Origin: Herminiimonas arsenitoxidans
GTDB lineage: Bacteria; Pseudomonadota; Gammaproteobacteria; Burkholderiales; Burkholderiaceae_D
Length of the DNA stretch: 64,000 nt
Direction of reading: 5' to 3'
Assembly: GCF_900130075.1 (NCBI RefSeq)
Contig: NZ_LT671418.1
Coordinates: 992,001 to 1,056,000 of the forward strand
Numbering within the stretch: the stretch's first letter is position 1; each line of letters begins with the position of its first letter. This document shows positions 36,474-47,100 of this stretch, piece by piece. The notes beneath the pieces were generated by a model, which ran no database searches, was not told the origin of the DNA, and saw only the letters and a program-made list of their open reading frames with translations. A program made the translations under genes and the position numbers.

Positions 36474-38102
36474 TTACGTCGCTTTTGCCTTCACGTAGCG
36501 ACCGGGAGCAGGTTCGATTGGTTTGAATTTCGTATTGCCTAATTTACGTGGTGCCTTCACACGTTCGCCAGAATGAGTGGCCAAAAAATCTGACCATGCT
36601 GGCCACCAGCTACCTGCAACTTCTCTCGCACTGGCTAACCAGGAGAGCGGGTCAAGTACTTGCTGATCATCGTTGATCCAGTATTGGCGTCTGCTTTTCG
36701 TCGGTGGATTGATAACCCCAGCAATATGCCCAGCGGCTCCCAGTATGAAACGATTCTGCTGAGGTTTTTTGCGATTAAGTATCTTGGTCGATTCATACGC
36801 ACTGGTCCACGGCACGATGTGATCATCACGCGATCCATAGATAAAGCTGGGCGCATCGATTTTTCCAAAATCTATTTTTTTACCGGCCAGCATGAATTCG
36901 CCGAATTTCTTCAAATTGTTTTCCAGATAGGTATTGCGCAAATACCAGCAATACATGGGACCCGGCAGATTGGTACTATCGGCATTCCAGTACAGCATGT
37001 CGAACGGCGCAGGGTTCTCACCCTTCAGATAATTCGATGCGACATAATTCCAAATCAGTTCATTCGAACGCAAGCTGGCGAAGGCGGCATTGAAGTCCAG
37101 TCCTTTCATCAAGCCGCCATGCCCGATCGACTCTTCGGTTTCCTTGACCTTGGCCTCATCGATAAACACATCAATGATGCCGGTGTCGGAAAAATCCAGG
37201 AAAGTCGTCAGCAAGGTCAAGCTGGCTGCCGGTTTTTCGCCGCGCGCGCATGACAAGGCAAGCGCGTTCGTCAGCAGAGTACCGCCGACGCAAAAGCCCA
37301 GCACATTGATTTTTTCCTGATTGGAAATGGCTTTGGTGACATTCATCGCCTGAATCACACCATTCTCGACGTAGTCATTCCACGTTGCATGCGCTATCGA
37401 CGCATCGGCATTGCGCCACGACACCAGAAAAACGGTATGTCCTTGTTCAACCGCATAGCGCACGAAGGAATTATGCGGCTGCAGATCAAGAATGTAATAT
37501 TTGTTGATGCAAGGCGGCACCACCAGCAGCGGCCGCTCGTACACGGTAGCCGTCAGCGGTTTGTATTGCAGCAACTGAAACAATTCGTTTTCAAAGACGA
37601 CTGCACCTTCAGTAATCGCCACATTACGACCAACTTCAAAAGCGGTTTCATCGCTCTGTGAAATCCGCCCTTTTTGCATATCGGCAAAAAGATGCTTCAA
37701 GCCATTGGTCAGACTTTCGCCTTTAGTCTCAACAATCTTTTGCTGCGCTTCCGGATTGGAAAATAGAAAATTGGCCGGCGACATCGCATTCACCATTTGC
37801 TCTACAGCAAAGCGAATTTTCTGCTTGGCTTTCGGCGGCACTTCCATCGCATCCGCCATCGCCGTCAAGAATTTGGCATTCAGCAAATATGCAGCAGCAT
37901 TAAACGCATGCAAGGTGCTCGACTGCCAAGCCGCATTGGAAAAACGCTTGTCAGCAACAGGCGGCACTTGCGCCGTCAACATCTGCTGCCACAAAGTGGT
38001 CAGCTGTTGCGTATAGTCGCGCTGCATTTCTGCAGCAAGTGCGGGATCTATGCCCATGCTTTGCGCGTGCGCGGAGGACTGAGACGATTCGGACTTATTC
38101 AT
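36474..38102 (-). CDS. phaC: PhaC, class I poly(3-hydroxybutyrate) synthase
   Basis: PhaC (542 aa) polymerises 3-hydroxyacyl-CoA into storage granules. The N-terminal PhaC domain and the alpha/beta-hydrolase core are complete. The lipase-like box is GFCVGG with catalytic Cys at about residue 270. LLVVPPCINKYYILDLQPHNSFVRYAVEQGHTVFLVSWRNAD and the late catalytic His region (GAAGHIAGVINPP) are as in class I synthases. It lacks the long N-terminal extension of some class I enzymes (about 590 aa in Cupriavidus). phaR follows; no phaA/phaB is seen here. Confidence 0.95.
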   Translation of the reverse strand: MNKSESSQSSAHAQSMGIDPALAAEMQRDYTQQLTTLWQQMLTAQVPPVADKRFSNAAWQSSTLHAFNAAAYLLNAKFLTAMADAMEVPPKAKQKIRFAVEQMVNAMSPANFLFSNPEAQQKIVETKGESLTNGLKHLFADMQKGRISQSDETAFEVGRNVAITEGAVVFENELFQLLQYKPLTATVYERPLLVVPPCINKYYILDLQPHNSFVRYAVEQGHTVFLVSWRNADASIAHATWNDYVENGVIQAMNVTKAISNQEKINVLGFCVGGTLLTNALALSCARGEKPAASLTLLTTFLDFSDTGIIDVFIDEAKVKETEESIGHGGLMKGLDFNAAFASLRSNELIWNYVASNYLKGENPAPFDMLYWNADSTNLPGPMYCWYLRNTYLENNLKKFGEFMLAGKKIDFGKIDAPSFIYGSRDDHIVPWTSAYESTKILNRKKPQQNRFILGAAGHIAGVINPPTKSRRQYWINDDQQVLDPLSWLASAREVAGSWWPAWSDFLATHSGERVKAPRKLGNTKFKPIEPAPGRYVKAKAT

Positions 38103-38159
38103 GCTTGCAGTTCTCTTTTCGAGTATCTTTGCGGTTTGAATTTCACTTCAGGCATTTTT

Positions 38160-38396
38160 ATGTACATTGTTGCCATCGCGTGGATCTACGTCGTATTCAT
38201 GATGGCGATCACCGAAGTATCGGTAGTCGCGGGCATCATGACCTTCCTTTTATACGGCGTATTGCCTGTCTCGATTATTGTATACGTGATGGGGACAGGA
38301 CAACGCAAGCGTAAGCGCCAAGCGCAAGAAATACTGCACCGTGCAGAAATGCAAAAAAGTGAGAGTTCAGCGTCAGAGCACAAACCAGAAGCTTGA
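38160..38396 (+). CDS. Small membrane protein, function unknown
   Basis: A 78-residue protein starting at ATG 38160. Two hydrophobic segments (about 3-18 MYIVAIAWIYVVFMMAI and 22-44 VVAGIMTFLLYGVLPVSIIVYVMG) are followed by a basic segment (QRKRKRQAQE) and a polar tail. The layout, a membrane hairpin with a charged tail, matches small proteins found beside phaC in Burkholderiales, though I cannot name a family. It diverges from phaC with a 57-base gap. The longer open frame extends back into phaC antisense and is not used. Confidence 0.6.
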   Translation: MYIVAIAWIYVVFMMAITEVSVVAGIMTFLLYGVLPVSIIVYVMGTGQRKRKRQAQEILHRAEMQKSESSASEHKPEA

Positions 38397-38418
38397 TCGA
38401 CTGGCGATTATAGAGTCG

Positions 38419-39171
38419 TTATCGCAACCAGATCAGCGCGGCCATGCGGCCAGTCACGCCGTCGCGGCGATAAGAGTAAAAACGGTGCGGATCGCTGACT
38501 GTGCAGAAGTTGCCGCCAGACGTTTTCGTGACGCCAACATTCGCCAGCGTCTGCCGCGCCAGCATATAGATATCGGCAAGATATTTACCAGGACGGCCGT
38601 CAATCGCTACAAATGCCTGGCGGGCAGCGGGATCTTTCGCCACAAACGTTTCCAGCACTTCCTCACCTACTTCAAACTGTGTCGGGCCAATCGCCGGGCC
38701 TAACCATGCATATAGAGTTTCTGCGCCGGCTGCACGCATCTGCGCAACGGTATTTTGCAGAATTCCGCCGGCTAAACCACGCCAACCCGCATGTGCTGCA
38801 CCGACAACCCGACCGGCTGTATCCGCGAACAGAACCGGCAGACAATCTGCCGTCATGATTGCGCAAACCAAACCAGCTTGCGTAGTAAAACTGGCATCGG
38901 CTTCCGGTGCGCCGGAGACCTGAGCAGCATCAACAACGTTAGTGCCGTGCACCTGCGTCAACCACACTGGCTCCGCCGGCAACTGACGGCGAATCTGTGC
39001 ACGATTGTGTTGCACGTTATCGATAGCATCGCCGACGTGCACGCCCAAATTCAAACCGCCACCACCACACCCATCGTCATACGGTGCAGGACTGATACCG
39101 CAAGGACGCGTGGTCGCCAAGGCACCGACTGCCGGCAATGAAATGCCCCATTGGGGAAGAATCAATTCCAT
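38419..39171 (-). CDS. pgeF: PgeF/YfiH, multicopper polyphenol oxidase (laccase) domain protein
   Basis: A 250-residue YfiH-family protein (DUF152), described as PgeF, an editing factor acting on peptidoglycan precursors, and as a purine nucleoside phosphorylase in related members. Motifs include MTADCLPVLFADTAGRVVGAAHAGWRGLAGGI, with conserved Cys and His, and the C-terminal FYSYRRDGVTGRMAALIWL. It follows rluD by 45 bases, a pairing often seen (yfiH-rluD-bamD). Confidence 0.9.
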   Translation of the reverse strand: MELILPQWGISLPAVGALATTRPCGISPAPYDDGCGGGGLNLGVHVGDAIDNVQHNRAQIRRQLPAEPVWLTQVHGTNVVDAAQVSGAPEADASFTTQAGLVCAIMTADCLPVLFADTAGRVVGAAHAGWRGLAGGILQNTVAQMRAAGAETLYAWLGPAIGPTQFEVGEEVLETFVAKDPAARQAFVAIDGRPGKYLADIYMLARQTLANVGVTKTSGGNFCTVSDPHRFYSYRRDGVTGRMAALIWLR

Positions 39172-39216
39172 GATCAGTACATTGTTGAATGTGAACAGGA
39201 AAACATCAAAACCAGC

Positions 39217-40245
39217 TTAATAGGTCTTGATGCCAGCGCGCGTAATGAGATCAGCAAAATCCTGCGGCGCTTCCGCCGACCATTCCGCAGCTTCACCGGA
39301 GACTGGATGTATCAAGCCCAAACGACGTGCATGCAAAGCTTGACGTGGAAATACTGGCACCAGATGCTGCTTGCCATACAAGCCATCGCCAACCAGTGCA
39401 AAACCGATAGATTGCATGTGCACACGGATTTGATGCGTGCGGCCTGTTTCCAATTTGCATAACATCAAACTGACTGGGCGGCCCTCCAGCATACCGGTTG
39501 CCAAACGTTCGAAATGCGTCACGGCAGGCTTCGCCGTTAGATTTTCAGAAACAGCCATCTTGATGCGATCACGCGCATGACGGCCGATAGAAGCATCTAT
39601 GCGCCCGGAAGCATTCGGCGTGCCCCATACCATGGCCAGATATTCACGCTTGACCGTGCGCGCCTGCAGTTGGCGAACTAAATCAGTATGCGCAATCAGC
39701 GTTTTAGCCACGACCATCAAGCCACTGGTGTCTTTATCCAGCCTGTGCACGATACCAGCGCGTGGCACACCGGCAATTGATGGCAAATAATGCAACAAAC
39801 CATTCAACAAGGTGCCAGACCAGTTACCAGCGGCAGGATGCACGACCAGACCAGATGGTTTATTAAGAACCAGAATCTCTGCATCTTCGTGCACAATGGC
39901 CAAATCCATTGCTTCCGGCTTGAAAGCTTCATCTTCAGGTGCTGGCTGAGGGAGAATGATGACTTTTTCATCACCGTAGACCGTCATTTTCGCGCGGGCA
40001 ACTTCGCCATCCACGCTGACATGGCCGGCATCTATCCATTGTTGCAAACGACTACGGGAATATTGTGGAACCAGCGTGGAAAGGACCTTGTCCAAACGGA
40101 CGCCACAGACTTCAGGGCTTAAATTCAGTTCAATCGGAGGCATATCCAGCGACAGGTCGTCGCCATCATCCACACCCTCCAAATGACTGTCGGGCATGGT
40201 TTTATTCAAAATCGGTGTTTCGGTTGGTATCACTACAAGTCCCAT
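39217..40245 (-). CDS. rluD: RluD, 23S rRNA pseudouridine synthase
   Basis: RluD (342 aa) forms pseudouridines in 23S rRNA helix 69 (positions 1911/1915/1917 in E. coli). An N-terminal S4 domain (VRLDKVLSTLVPQYSRSRLQQWIDAGHVSVDG) precedes the RluA-type catalytic domain with HRLDKDTSGL, whose Asp (about residue 167) is the nucleophile. A typical C-terminal RTHQIRVHMQSIGFALVGDGLYG follows. The start may be ATG 40245 or an internal ATG at 40197. The former overlaps the -10 of the divergent bamD promoter and neither has a strong Shine-Dalgarno. Confidence 0.94.
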   Translation of the reverse strand: MGLVVIPTETPILNKTMPDSHLEGVDDGDDLSLDMPPIELNLSPEVCGVRLDKVLSTLVPQYSRSRLQQWIDAGHVSVDGEVARAKMTVYGDEKVIILPQPAPEDEAFKPEAMDLAIVHEDAEILVLNKPSGLVVHPAAGNWSGTLLNGLLHYLPSIAGVPRAGIVHRLDKDTSGLMVVAKTLIAHTDLVRQLQARTVKREYLAMVWGTPNASGRIDASIGRHARDRIKMAVSENLTAKPAVTHFERLATGMLEGRPVSLMLCKLETGRTHQIRVHMQSIGFALVGDGLYGKQHLVPVFPRQALHARRLGLIHPVSGEAAEWSAEAPQDFADLITRAGIKTY

Positions 40246-40249
40246 CGGC

Positions 40250-40255
40250 TATAAT
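40250..40255 (+). promoter_or_regulatory. Possible -10 box for bamD
   Basis: TATAAT lies 34 bases before the bamD ATG. No strong -35 (closest TTGGTA, 20 bases upstream) is seen, so the promoter call is tentative. Confidence 0.4.
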
Positions 40256-40289
40256 CATTCATTGTCTAGCGGCATCCTCGCGAAATCTC

Positions 40290-41087
40290 ATGCAAAAACA
40301 AATGCTAAAAATTACCATCGTCGCTCTCGCCTTCCTACTCTCGGCATGTAGCCTCACACCTGAGAAATTCGACGAGACCAAAAACTGGTCTCCGTCCAAA
40401 TTATACTCGGAGGCACGTGAAGAGATGAATGTAGGTGACTACACCAAAGCCATCTCCCATTTCGAGAAACTCGAATCACGCTATCCGTTCGGCACCTACG
40501 CCCAGCAAGCGCAGATGGAAATCGCCTACGCTTACTACCGTCAGAGTGATCAACCACAAGCACTGGCTGCCGTTGAACGCTTTATCAAACTGCATCCTGA
40601 TCACCCAAATGTAGACTACATGTACTACTTGCGTGGTCTGATCAACTTCAACGACAAAGTCAGCATCTTTGATTTCGTGTCACGCCAGGATGCAACTGAA
40701 CGCGATCCGAAAGCGGCACGCGAAGCATTTGACTCATTCAAGAAATTAGTTGAGCGCTTCCCTGACAGCAAGTACGCACCTGATGCAACAGCGCGTCTGG
40801 CATATCTGGTTAACTCAATGGCGCAATACGATGTACACGTTGCGAATTACTACTACCGTCGCGGTGCATACATCGCCGCAGCCAATCGTGCACAAGCAGC
40901 CGTCAAGAATTACCCAGGTGCACCTGCAGTTGAAGGCGCCTTGTACGTGATGATTAAATCGTACGATGCCTTGAACCTGCCGCAATTACGCGACGATACC
41001 GAACGTGTAATGAAGACCAACTTCCCGAACAGCGTCTACTTCAGCGGTGGACCGAAGAATGACTCGCCTTGGTGGAAACTCTGGTAA
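40290..41087 (+). CDS. bamD: BamD, outer membrane protein assembly lipoprotein
   Basis: BamD (265 aa) is the essential lipoprotein of the BAM complex. The lipobox LLSAC with Cys20 and TPR-type helices (SEAREEMNVGDYTKAISHFEKLESRYPFGTYAQQAQMEIAYAYYR) are clear. The ATG at 40290 is the first that gives a lipoprotein signal. A longer open frame starts inside divergent rluD and is not used. The C-terminus NDSPWWKLW is typical of betaproteobacterial BamD. A terminator follows. Confidence 0.96.
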   Translation: MQKQMLKITIVALAFLLSACSLTPEKFDETKNWSPSKLYSEAREEMNVGDYTKAISHFEKLESRYPFGTYAQQAQMEIAYAYYRQSDQPQALAAVERFIKLHPDHPNVDYMYYLRGLINFNDKVSIFDFVSRQDATERDPKAAREAFDSFKKLVERFPDSKYAPDATARLAYLVNSMAQYDVHVANYYYRRGAYIAAANRAQAAVKNYPGAPAVEGALYVMIKSYDALNLPQLRDDTERVMKTNFPNSVYFSGGPKNDSPWWKLW

Positions 41088-41102
41088 TCAGTCAAGCCCA
41101 TT

Positions 41103-41131
41103 AAAAAAGCCTCGCATTGCGAGGCTTTTTT
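41103..41131 (+). terminator. Terminator after bamD
   Basis: A-run, GCCTCGC (41109-41115), 3-base loop ATT, GCGAGGC (41119-41125), then a T-run. It also points the right way for the minus-strand adhesin gene ending at 41170. Confidence 0.92.
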
Positions 41132-41169
41132 AATGGTAGTCACAAAAGAAATTAATCCTAACTAGCAGC

Positions 41170-44100
41170 CTAAACGTATTGCAAATGCAAACGTGCAATT
41201 TCACCGCCGGTTTGATTCACATCACCCACAGCATAAAAAGATGTGTAATCAACGCCATTCCTGACATTCTCACCAGCGAATGAAACCGTTTCACCTGCTG
41301 ACAATTTAATCGTGAGCAAGTGATAACCATTAGTGAGGCCTGTGATTTCGGCAATCACAGCACCAGTGACCGTCAAATTGGTATTGATACCCGTAGTTAA
41401 ATCCAAGGTTTCTATACTTGTCACTTTATTAGAAAGACTGGACAGGTTAAGCGATGAGCCTAATCCTGTAATCTTCAATGTGTCATTGCCTGCACCACCA
41501 GCAATACTATCGATATTACTGTTTATACTGACACCATTGGCCTGCACGATAAAGGTATCGTTGCCATTGCCACCTATAAGTGTATTGTGACCGCCAGCAA
41601 TACCATCTAGCGTATCGTCGCCGTCACCGCCGTCCAGTAAATTGGTCGTAGCTGCTCCCAGTGCGGTCAAAGTATTATTGAAAGCATTTCCATACAAGTT
41701 ACTCGTAACACCAGAAGTTGCGCTACCAACTAAATTATCAATTCGGGTATAGGTGTCACCTGCAGCAAAACCTGTGTTCGCACCAGCCGTCAAAAGATTT
41801 GCAGTCAAATTTGTTGTTGCAAATTGATAGCTGACGGTATCGTAACCGTGATTCGTGTTAACGTCAGCAGTCCCTCCGCCATGAAAAAGACTCGCGAGAT
41901 TACCTGCAAAAAACGTGTCGTTGCCTGTAGTACCAGTCACGTTCCTAATATTTGCATAGGTGTCCCCTTGAGCATATCCATCTGTCCCAGTCATATGAAA
42001 AAGATCGACAGTAACCGCTACCCCATTGCCAGCGTAGCTAACTGTGTTATTTCCTGCACCGCCATCAAAATGATTGGCAGCAGAACTCGATATGAAAGTA
42101 TCATTCCCTCCACCACCCGTCACATCTTGAATATTGATGTAGGCGTCAAGATTTGCATCACTGCCACTACCTTTTCCTGCCTCAACACTGCCCACCGTCG
42201 TATCAGACAAGTTAATAATCAAATCACCAGTGACGTTTGTATAAATCACTTTATTGTGGGAACTTGCGTTTGAGGCACCTCCATCAAATCGATTGATTTG
42301 GGAGTTGGCATAGAAGGTATCGTCGAAACTACTACCAACAAGATTCTGGATGCCCGACAACACGTCACCTTCTGCGTCACCACCGCGGCCTTTACCCGCT
42401 GCCAGGCTACCCAAAGGGTTCAATGCATCAACCGTCACAGACGACAAATTAATAATCACGCCTGCGGTGGAATCAACATAGTTGGCTGTGTTCGATGTAG
42501 CGGCTGCGGTAGTCGCATCCGTACCGACGTAACCTAACCCGATTAGTTGATCGGCACCTGCACCGCCGATCAGAACGGAACCACCTACAGCTAAACCAGT
42601 TAATTTGTCGGCAAAAGCTGTCCCGGTAAGATTTTGAATATTGATGAAGGTATCACCAGTAGCATCACCCGTTGAACCAACTGCCGTGTTCAGATCCGCG
42701 ACCACTCCAGCAGTTGAGCCTGCATAGCTGACTGTATTATTTCCGGCACCACCATTGAAAATATTGGTATCAGCACTGGCTACGAACAAATCATTGCCGT
42801 TGCCGCCGGTGACGTTTTGAATGCCGGTATAAGTATCGCCCTCAGCATCGCCGCCCTTGCCGCTGCGTGCCGCGACACCACCGACAGATGCTCCGGACAG
42901 ATTGACTGTCACCGCTGCCGTTGCACCCGCGTAGCTCGCGGTATTGTTCAAGCCGTAACCGGTCAGGGCATCGGCACCTGCACCACCGGTCAGTATCGAA
43001 TTACCACCTGCCGCACCGCCCAGTGTATCGTTGCCTGCCGTACCAATCAGATTCTGGATGTTGTAGAAGAGGTAGCCATTCTGGAACGCGCTGCTACCGG
43101 CCATATTCTTGATATCAATGTTAACCGGACCGGCCAGCGATTGATAACTGACGGTATTGACACCGCTACCACCATCAAACCTATTAGTAATTGCACTGGC
43201 ATTGAAGGTATCATTGCCGGAACCGCCTGCCACGTCCTGGATATTGGCATAGGTATCGCCTGCTGCACCACCTGCACCACTGCCGGCCGTAACACTCGTA
43301 CCGTTCAGCGTCGCTGTAGCACTGGCGAGATTGATTAATACATCCGCAGTTACAGCTTCGTAGCTGACGCGGTTATGCGAACCCGCATCGATCACGCCAC
43401 CATCAAATTTATTGGCAGCAGCCCCGGTCGCTGCACTCGCATAGAAAATATCGTCAAAGCTACTACCAACCACATTCTGTATATTGGTATAGGTATCACC
43501 GATAGCATAACTACCCGCCGCACCACCGCCTGCCATGGTCGCCAGGCCGCCACGTGTATCGCCGGCAAAATTGATGACGACGCCCACTACTGATGCCGCG
43601 TAATTCACTGTATTACTGCCTGTTCTGCCATCAAAGGAATTCGCCTCGACACCGGCGATGAAAGTATCGTTACCGGCACCTCCCGTCGCATCGTGTATTC
43701 CGATATACGTGTCCAGCCCGCTCTTGCCTACACTACCTTTACCACCCGCGACGGTGACTGCAGCGACAGTCACCGATGTTTGCGAGAGGTTAATAATGAG
43801 ATTGGTAGCCGCACTAAATCCGCTATAACTGACACGATCATGTGTACCGCCATTACCATCAAAGGTGCCCACCAAGGTATTGTGCGCAAAGAACTCATCA
43901 CCACCAAAGGTGCTGCCCGTAACGTTGCTGATGCTGGTATAAGTATCACCCTGTGCATCACCGCCCCGCCCAGTACCTTTGGCCAAAGAACCGCCACCGG
44001 CTGTCGGCGTCACTGCTGCAGTCGAAAGATTAACCGTGACCGCAGTACCCGATGACGCATAGCTAACCGTATCGCTACCAGCACTGCCACCATTAAATAC

Positions 44101-47100
44101 ATTTACTGCAGTACCACCGATAAAAATATCGTTGTATGCACTACCCGTGACATTCTGAATCGCAGCATAGGTATCGCCCGCTGCATGACTTGCACTTACC
44201 GTCGCGTTAGCACCCGTCATGCTGGCAACTGTGGTGCTGCCTATCGTGACACTAGCACCTGACAAGTTAACGATGACACCGGCACCGGAGCCACCGTAAT
44301 GCACGGTGTTATTTATGCCACCACCACCATTAATGTTATTGGCTGCAGCGCTGGCAACTATGATGTCTGCACCGCTACCACCTGTGATGTCCTGGATATT
44401 GGCATAGGTATCACCCAATGCACCACCGTCACCGCTATTCGCAGCGATGGAAGTACTATTGACCGTTACCGCGGTGTCCGCAAGGTTGACGATAATCGCC
44501 GTGGTCGCAGCTTCATAGCTGACGCGGTTATGGGAATTCGCATCACTCACGCCACCGTCAAATTTATTAGCAGCAGCCCCGGTCGCTGCACTCGCATAAA
44601 ACAGATCATCAAAATTACTACCGACCACATTTTGTATGTTGGTATAAGTGTCGCCGATAGCATAACTACCGGCTGCACCGCCACCTGTCATACTCGTCAG
44701 ACTACCGCGCGTATCGCCGGCAAAATTAACGACAACACCGACATCCGAAGCCGCATAATTTACAGCGTTAATGCCAGCGCCTCCATCGAAGGCATTCGCA
44801 GCGCTGCCTGCGATAAAGGTATCGTTACCCGAACCACCAGTCGCATCATGAATACCGATATAAGTATCCAGATTAGCCTTGCCGACGCTCCCCTTACCGA
44901 CAGCCACTCCAGCTATCGATTTATCAGATAAATTAATAGTCAGCGCCGACGTGAATCCGCTGTAATTGACCCGGTCATGCAAACCGCCGTTACCGTCGAA
45001 GGTACCTATCAAGGTGCCATTCGCAAAGAATTCGTCGCCACCTAATGCACTACCGATAGCGTTGCTGATACCGGTGTAAGTATCCCCTTGTGCATCACCG
45101 CCCCGGCCAGTTCCTGCTGCCAGCGATCCGCCACCAGCTGTCGGCGTCACCGCAGCGTTCGAGAGGTTGATGCTGACGACAGTAGTGGACGATGCATAGC
45201 TAACCGTATCACTACCGCCATTGCCTACGAAGGCATTCGCTGCAGCACCGCCGATGAAGGTGTCGTTGAACGCGCTACCGGTGACATTCTGGATCAAGGT
45301 GTAGGTATCACCTTCGGCATAACTGCCGATGCCACCACCAGTATTCGCCGCTAGGCCATTGACTGCCAGTGCTGACAGGTTGACGATCACTCCGCTGTTC
45401 GATGATGCATAGCTGACAGTATTCGTACCGGCACCGCCATTAAAATTATTCGCTGCCAGGCTCGCAATGAAAAGATCGTTGCCGTTACCGCCAGTCGCAT
45501 CCTGAATGTTGACGTAGGTATCGCCCTGCGCATAACCGCCAGAGCCGGTCCCGGCCAATACACCTGAGGCCGGTTTGTCGGACAAATTGATGATCAGGTC
45601 GGCCGTGTCGCTCGCGTAACTGACACGGTTATGCAAGCCGCCACCACCATCGAAATTATTCACCGCGGCACTGGCGATGAAAGTGTCATTGCCCGCACCA
45701 CCGGTGAGGTCTTGAATATTGGTATAGGTATCGCCTTGCGCATTTCCACCAAGACCTATCGCGCCCGCAGTCAACAGGTCTATCGTCAGGTCATCCGCAT
45801 CAGCCGCATAGCTGACACGATTGTGCGTACCTCCACCACCATCGAAAGCATTCGCTGCTGCACTGGCGATGAAAGTATCATTGCCGGAACCACCTGTAAT
45901 GTCCTGAATATTGGTATAGGTATCGCCTTGAGCATTGCCACCCAAGCCAATCGCACCAACGCTCAACAGATCAATCGTCAAGTTCGCTGTATCTGTCGCA
46001 TAGCTGACCCGATTGTGCGATGTAGGCATACTGGCGCCGCCATCAAAATGATTAACAGCCCCATTGGCGATAAAAATATCATCGCTACTGCTGCCAATAA
46101 CATTTTGAATCGATATGTATTGATCGCCTTGCGCATACCCTCTGCTACCGGTGCCGTTTATCAGATCGACCGTTACACCACTAGTAGAAGCCGCGTAACT
46201 GACCGTATTCACTCCCAGACCACCATTGAATACATTGACCGAATTACTGGCAACAAAGGTGTCGTCATAACTCGTACCGATCACATTCTGAATACCTTGG
46301 TAGCGATCACCCTCTGCATAACCACCAGTACCTATACGCGTATCAAGATTAACGGTAACGCCGCGGCCGTCGGTCGCTTTGGCATAACTGACAGTATCTA
46401 TACCGCCATTACCTGCAAACGAATTCGCAGCACTGTTGGCAATGAATAAGTCATCTTTCGTACTACCGATGACATTTTGAATATTTGTATACGTATCGCC
46501 AACAGCGTATCCACCTGTCCCCGCAGCGGCAACCAAATCAACTGTCACACCAACATCCGACAACGCATAGCTAACCGTATTGATACCAAGCCCACCATCA
46601 AATGAATTAGCTACCGCATTGGCAATGAAAGTATCGTCGCCGCTACCGCCCGTTGCATCCTGGATATTGATCAATCTATCGCCGGCCGCCAGGCTACCTA
46701 CACCTGAGCCCAGCCCATTAACCAAATCAACCGTCACGCCTACCGTATCGTTGGCATAGCTGACACGATTGTGCGTACCGCCACCGCCATCAAAGGTATT
46801 GGCATCTGCACTGGCGACAAAGGTATCGTCGAACGTACTGCCTATAACGTTTTGAATATTGATGAATTTGTCGCCCTGCGCAAAACCACCGCTAGTGCCC
46901 ACGCCGTTTGCATGGAACAGATCGACTGTCACCGCACCGGTAGTCGACGCGCTGTAATCCACTGTGTTGGAACCGGCACCACCGTCAAATACATTCGCAG
47001 AATCATTCGCGACAAAGGTATCGTTGCCGCTACCGCCGATGACGTTTTCGATATTCGCCAGTCGGTCGCCATCAGCCAAGCTGCCGACACCAGAACCAAG

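Noticed and set aside
37797..38159. Upstream extension of the small membrane protein at 38160
   Set aside because: The extension is antisense to phaC and has no ribosome site. The membrane hairpin starts at 38160.
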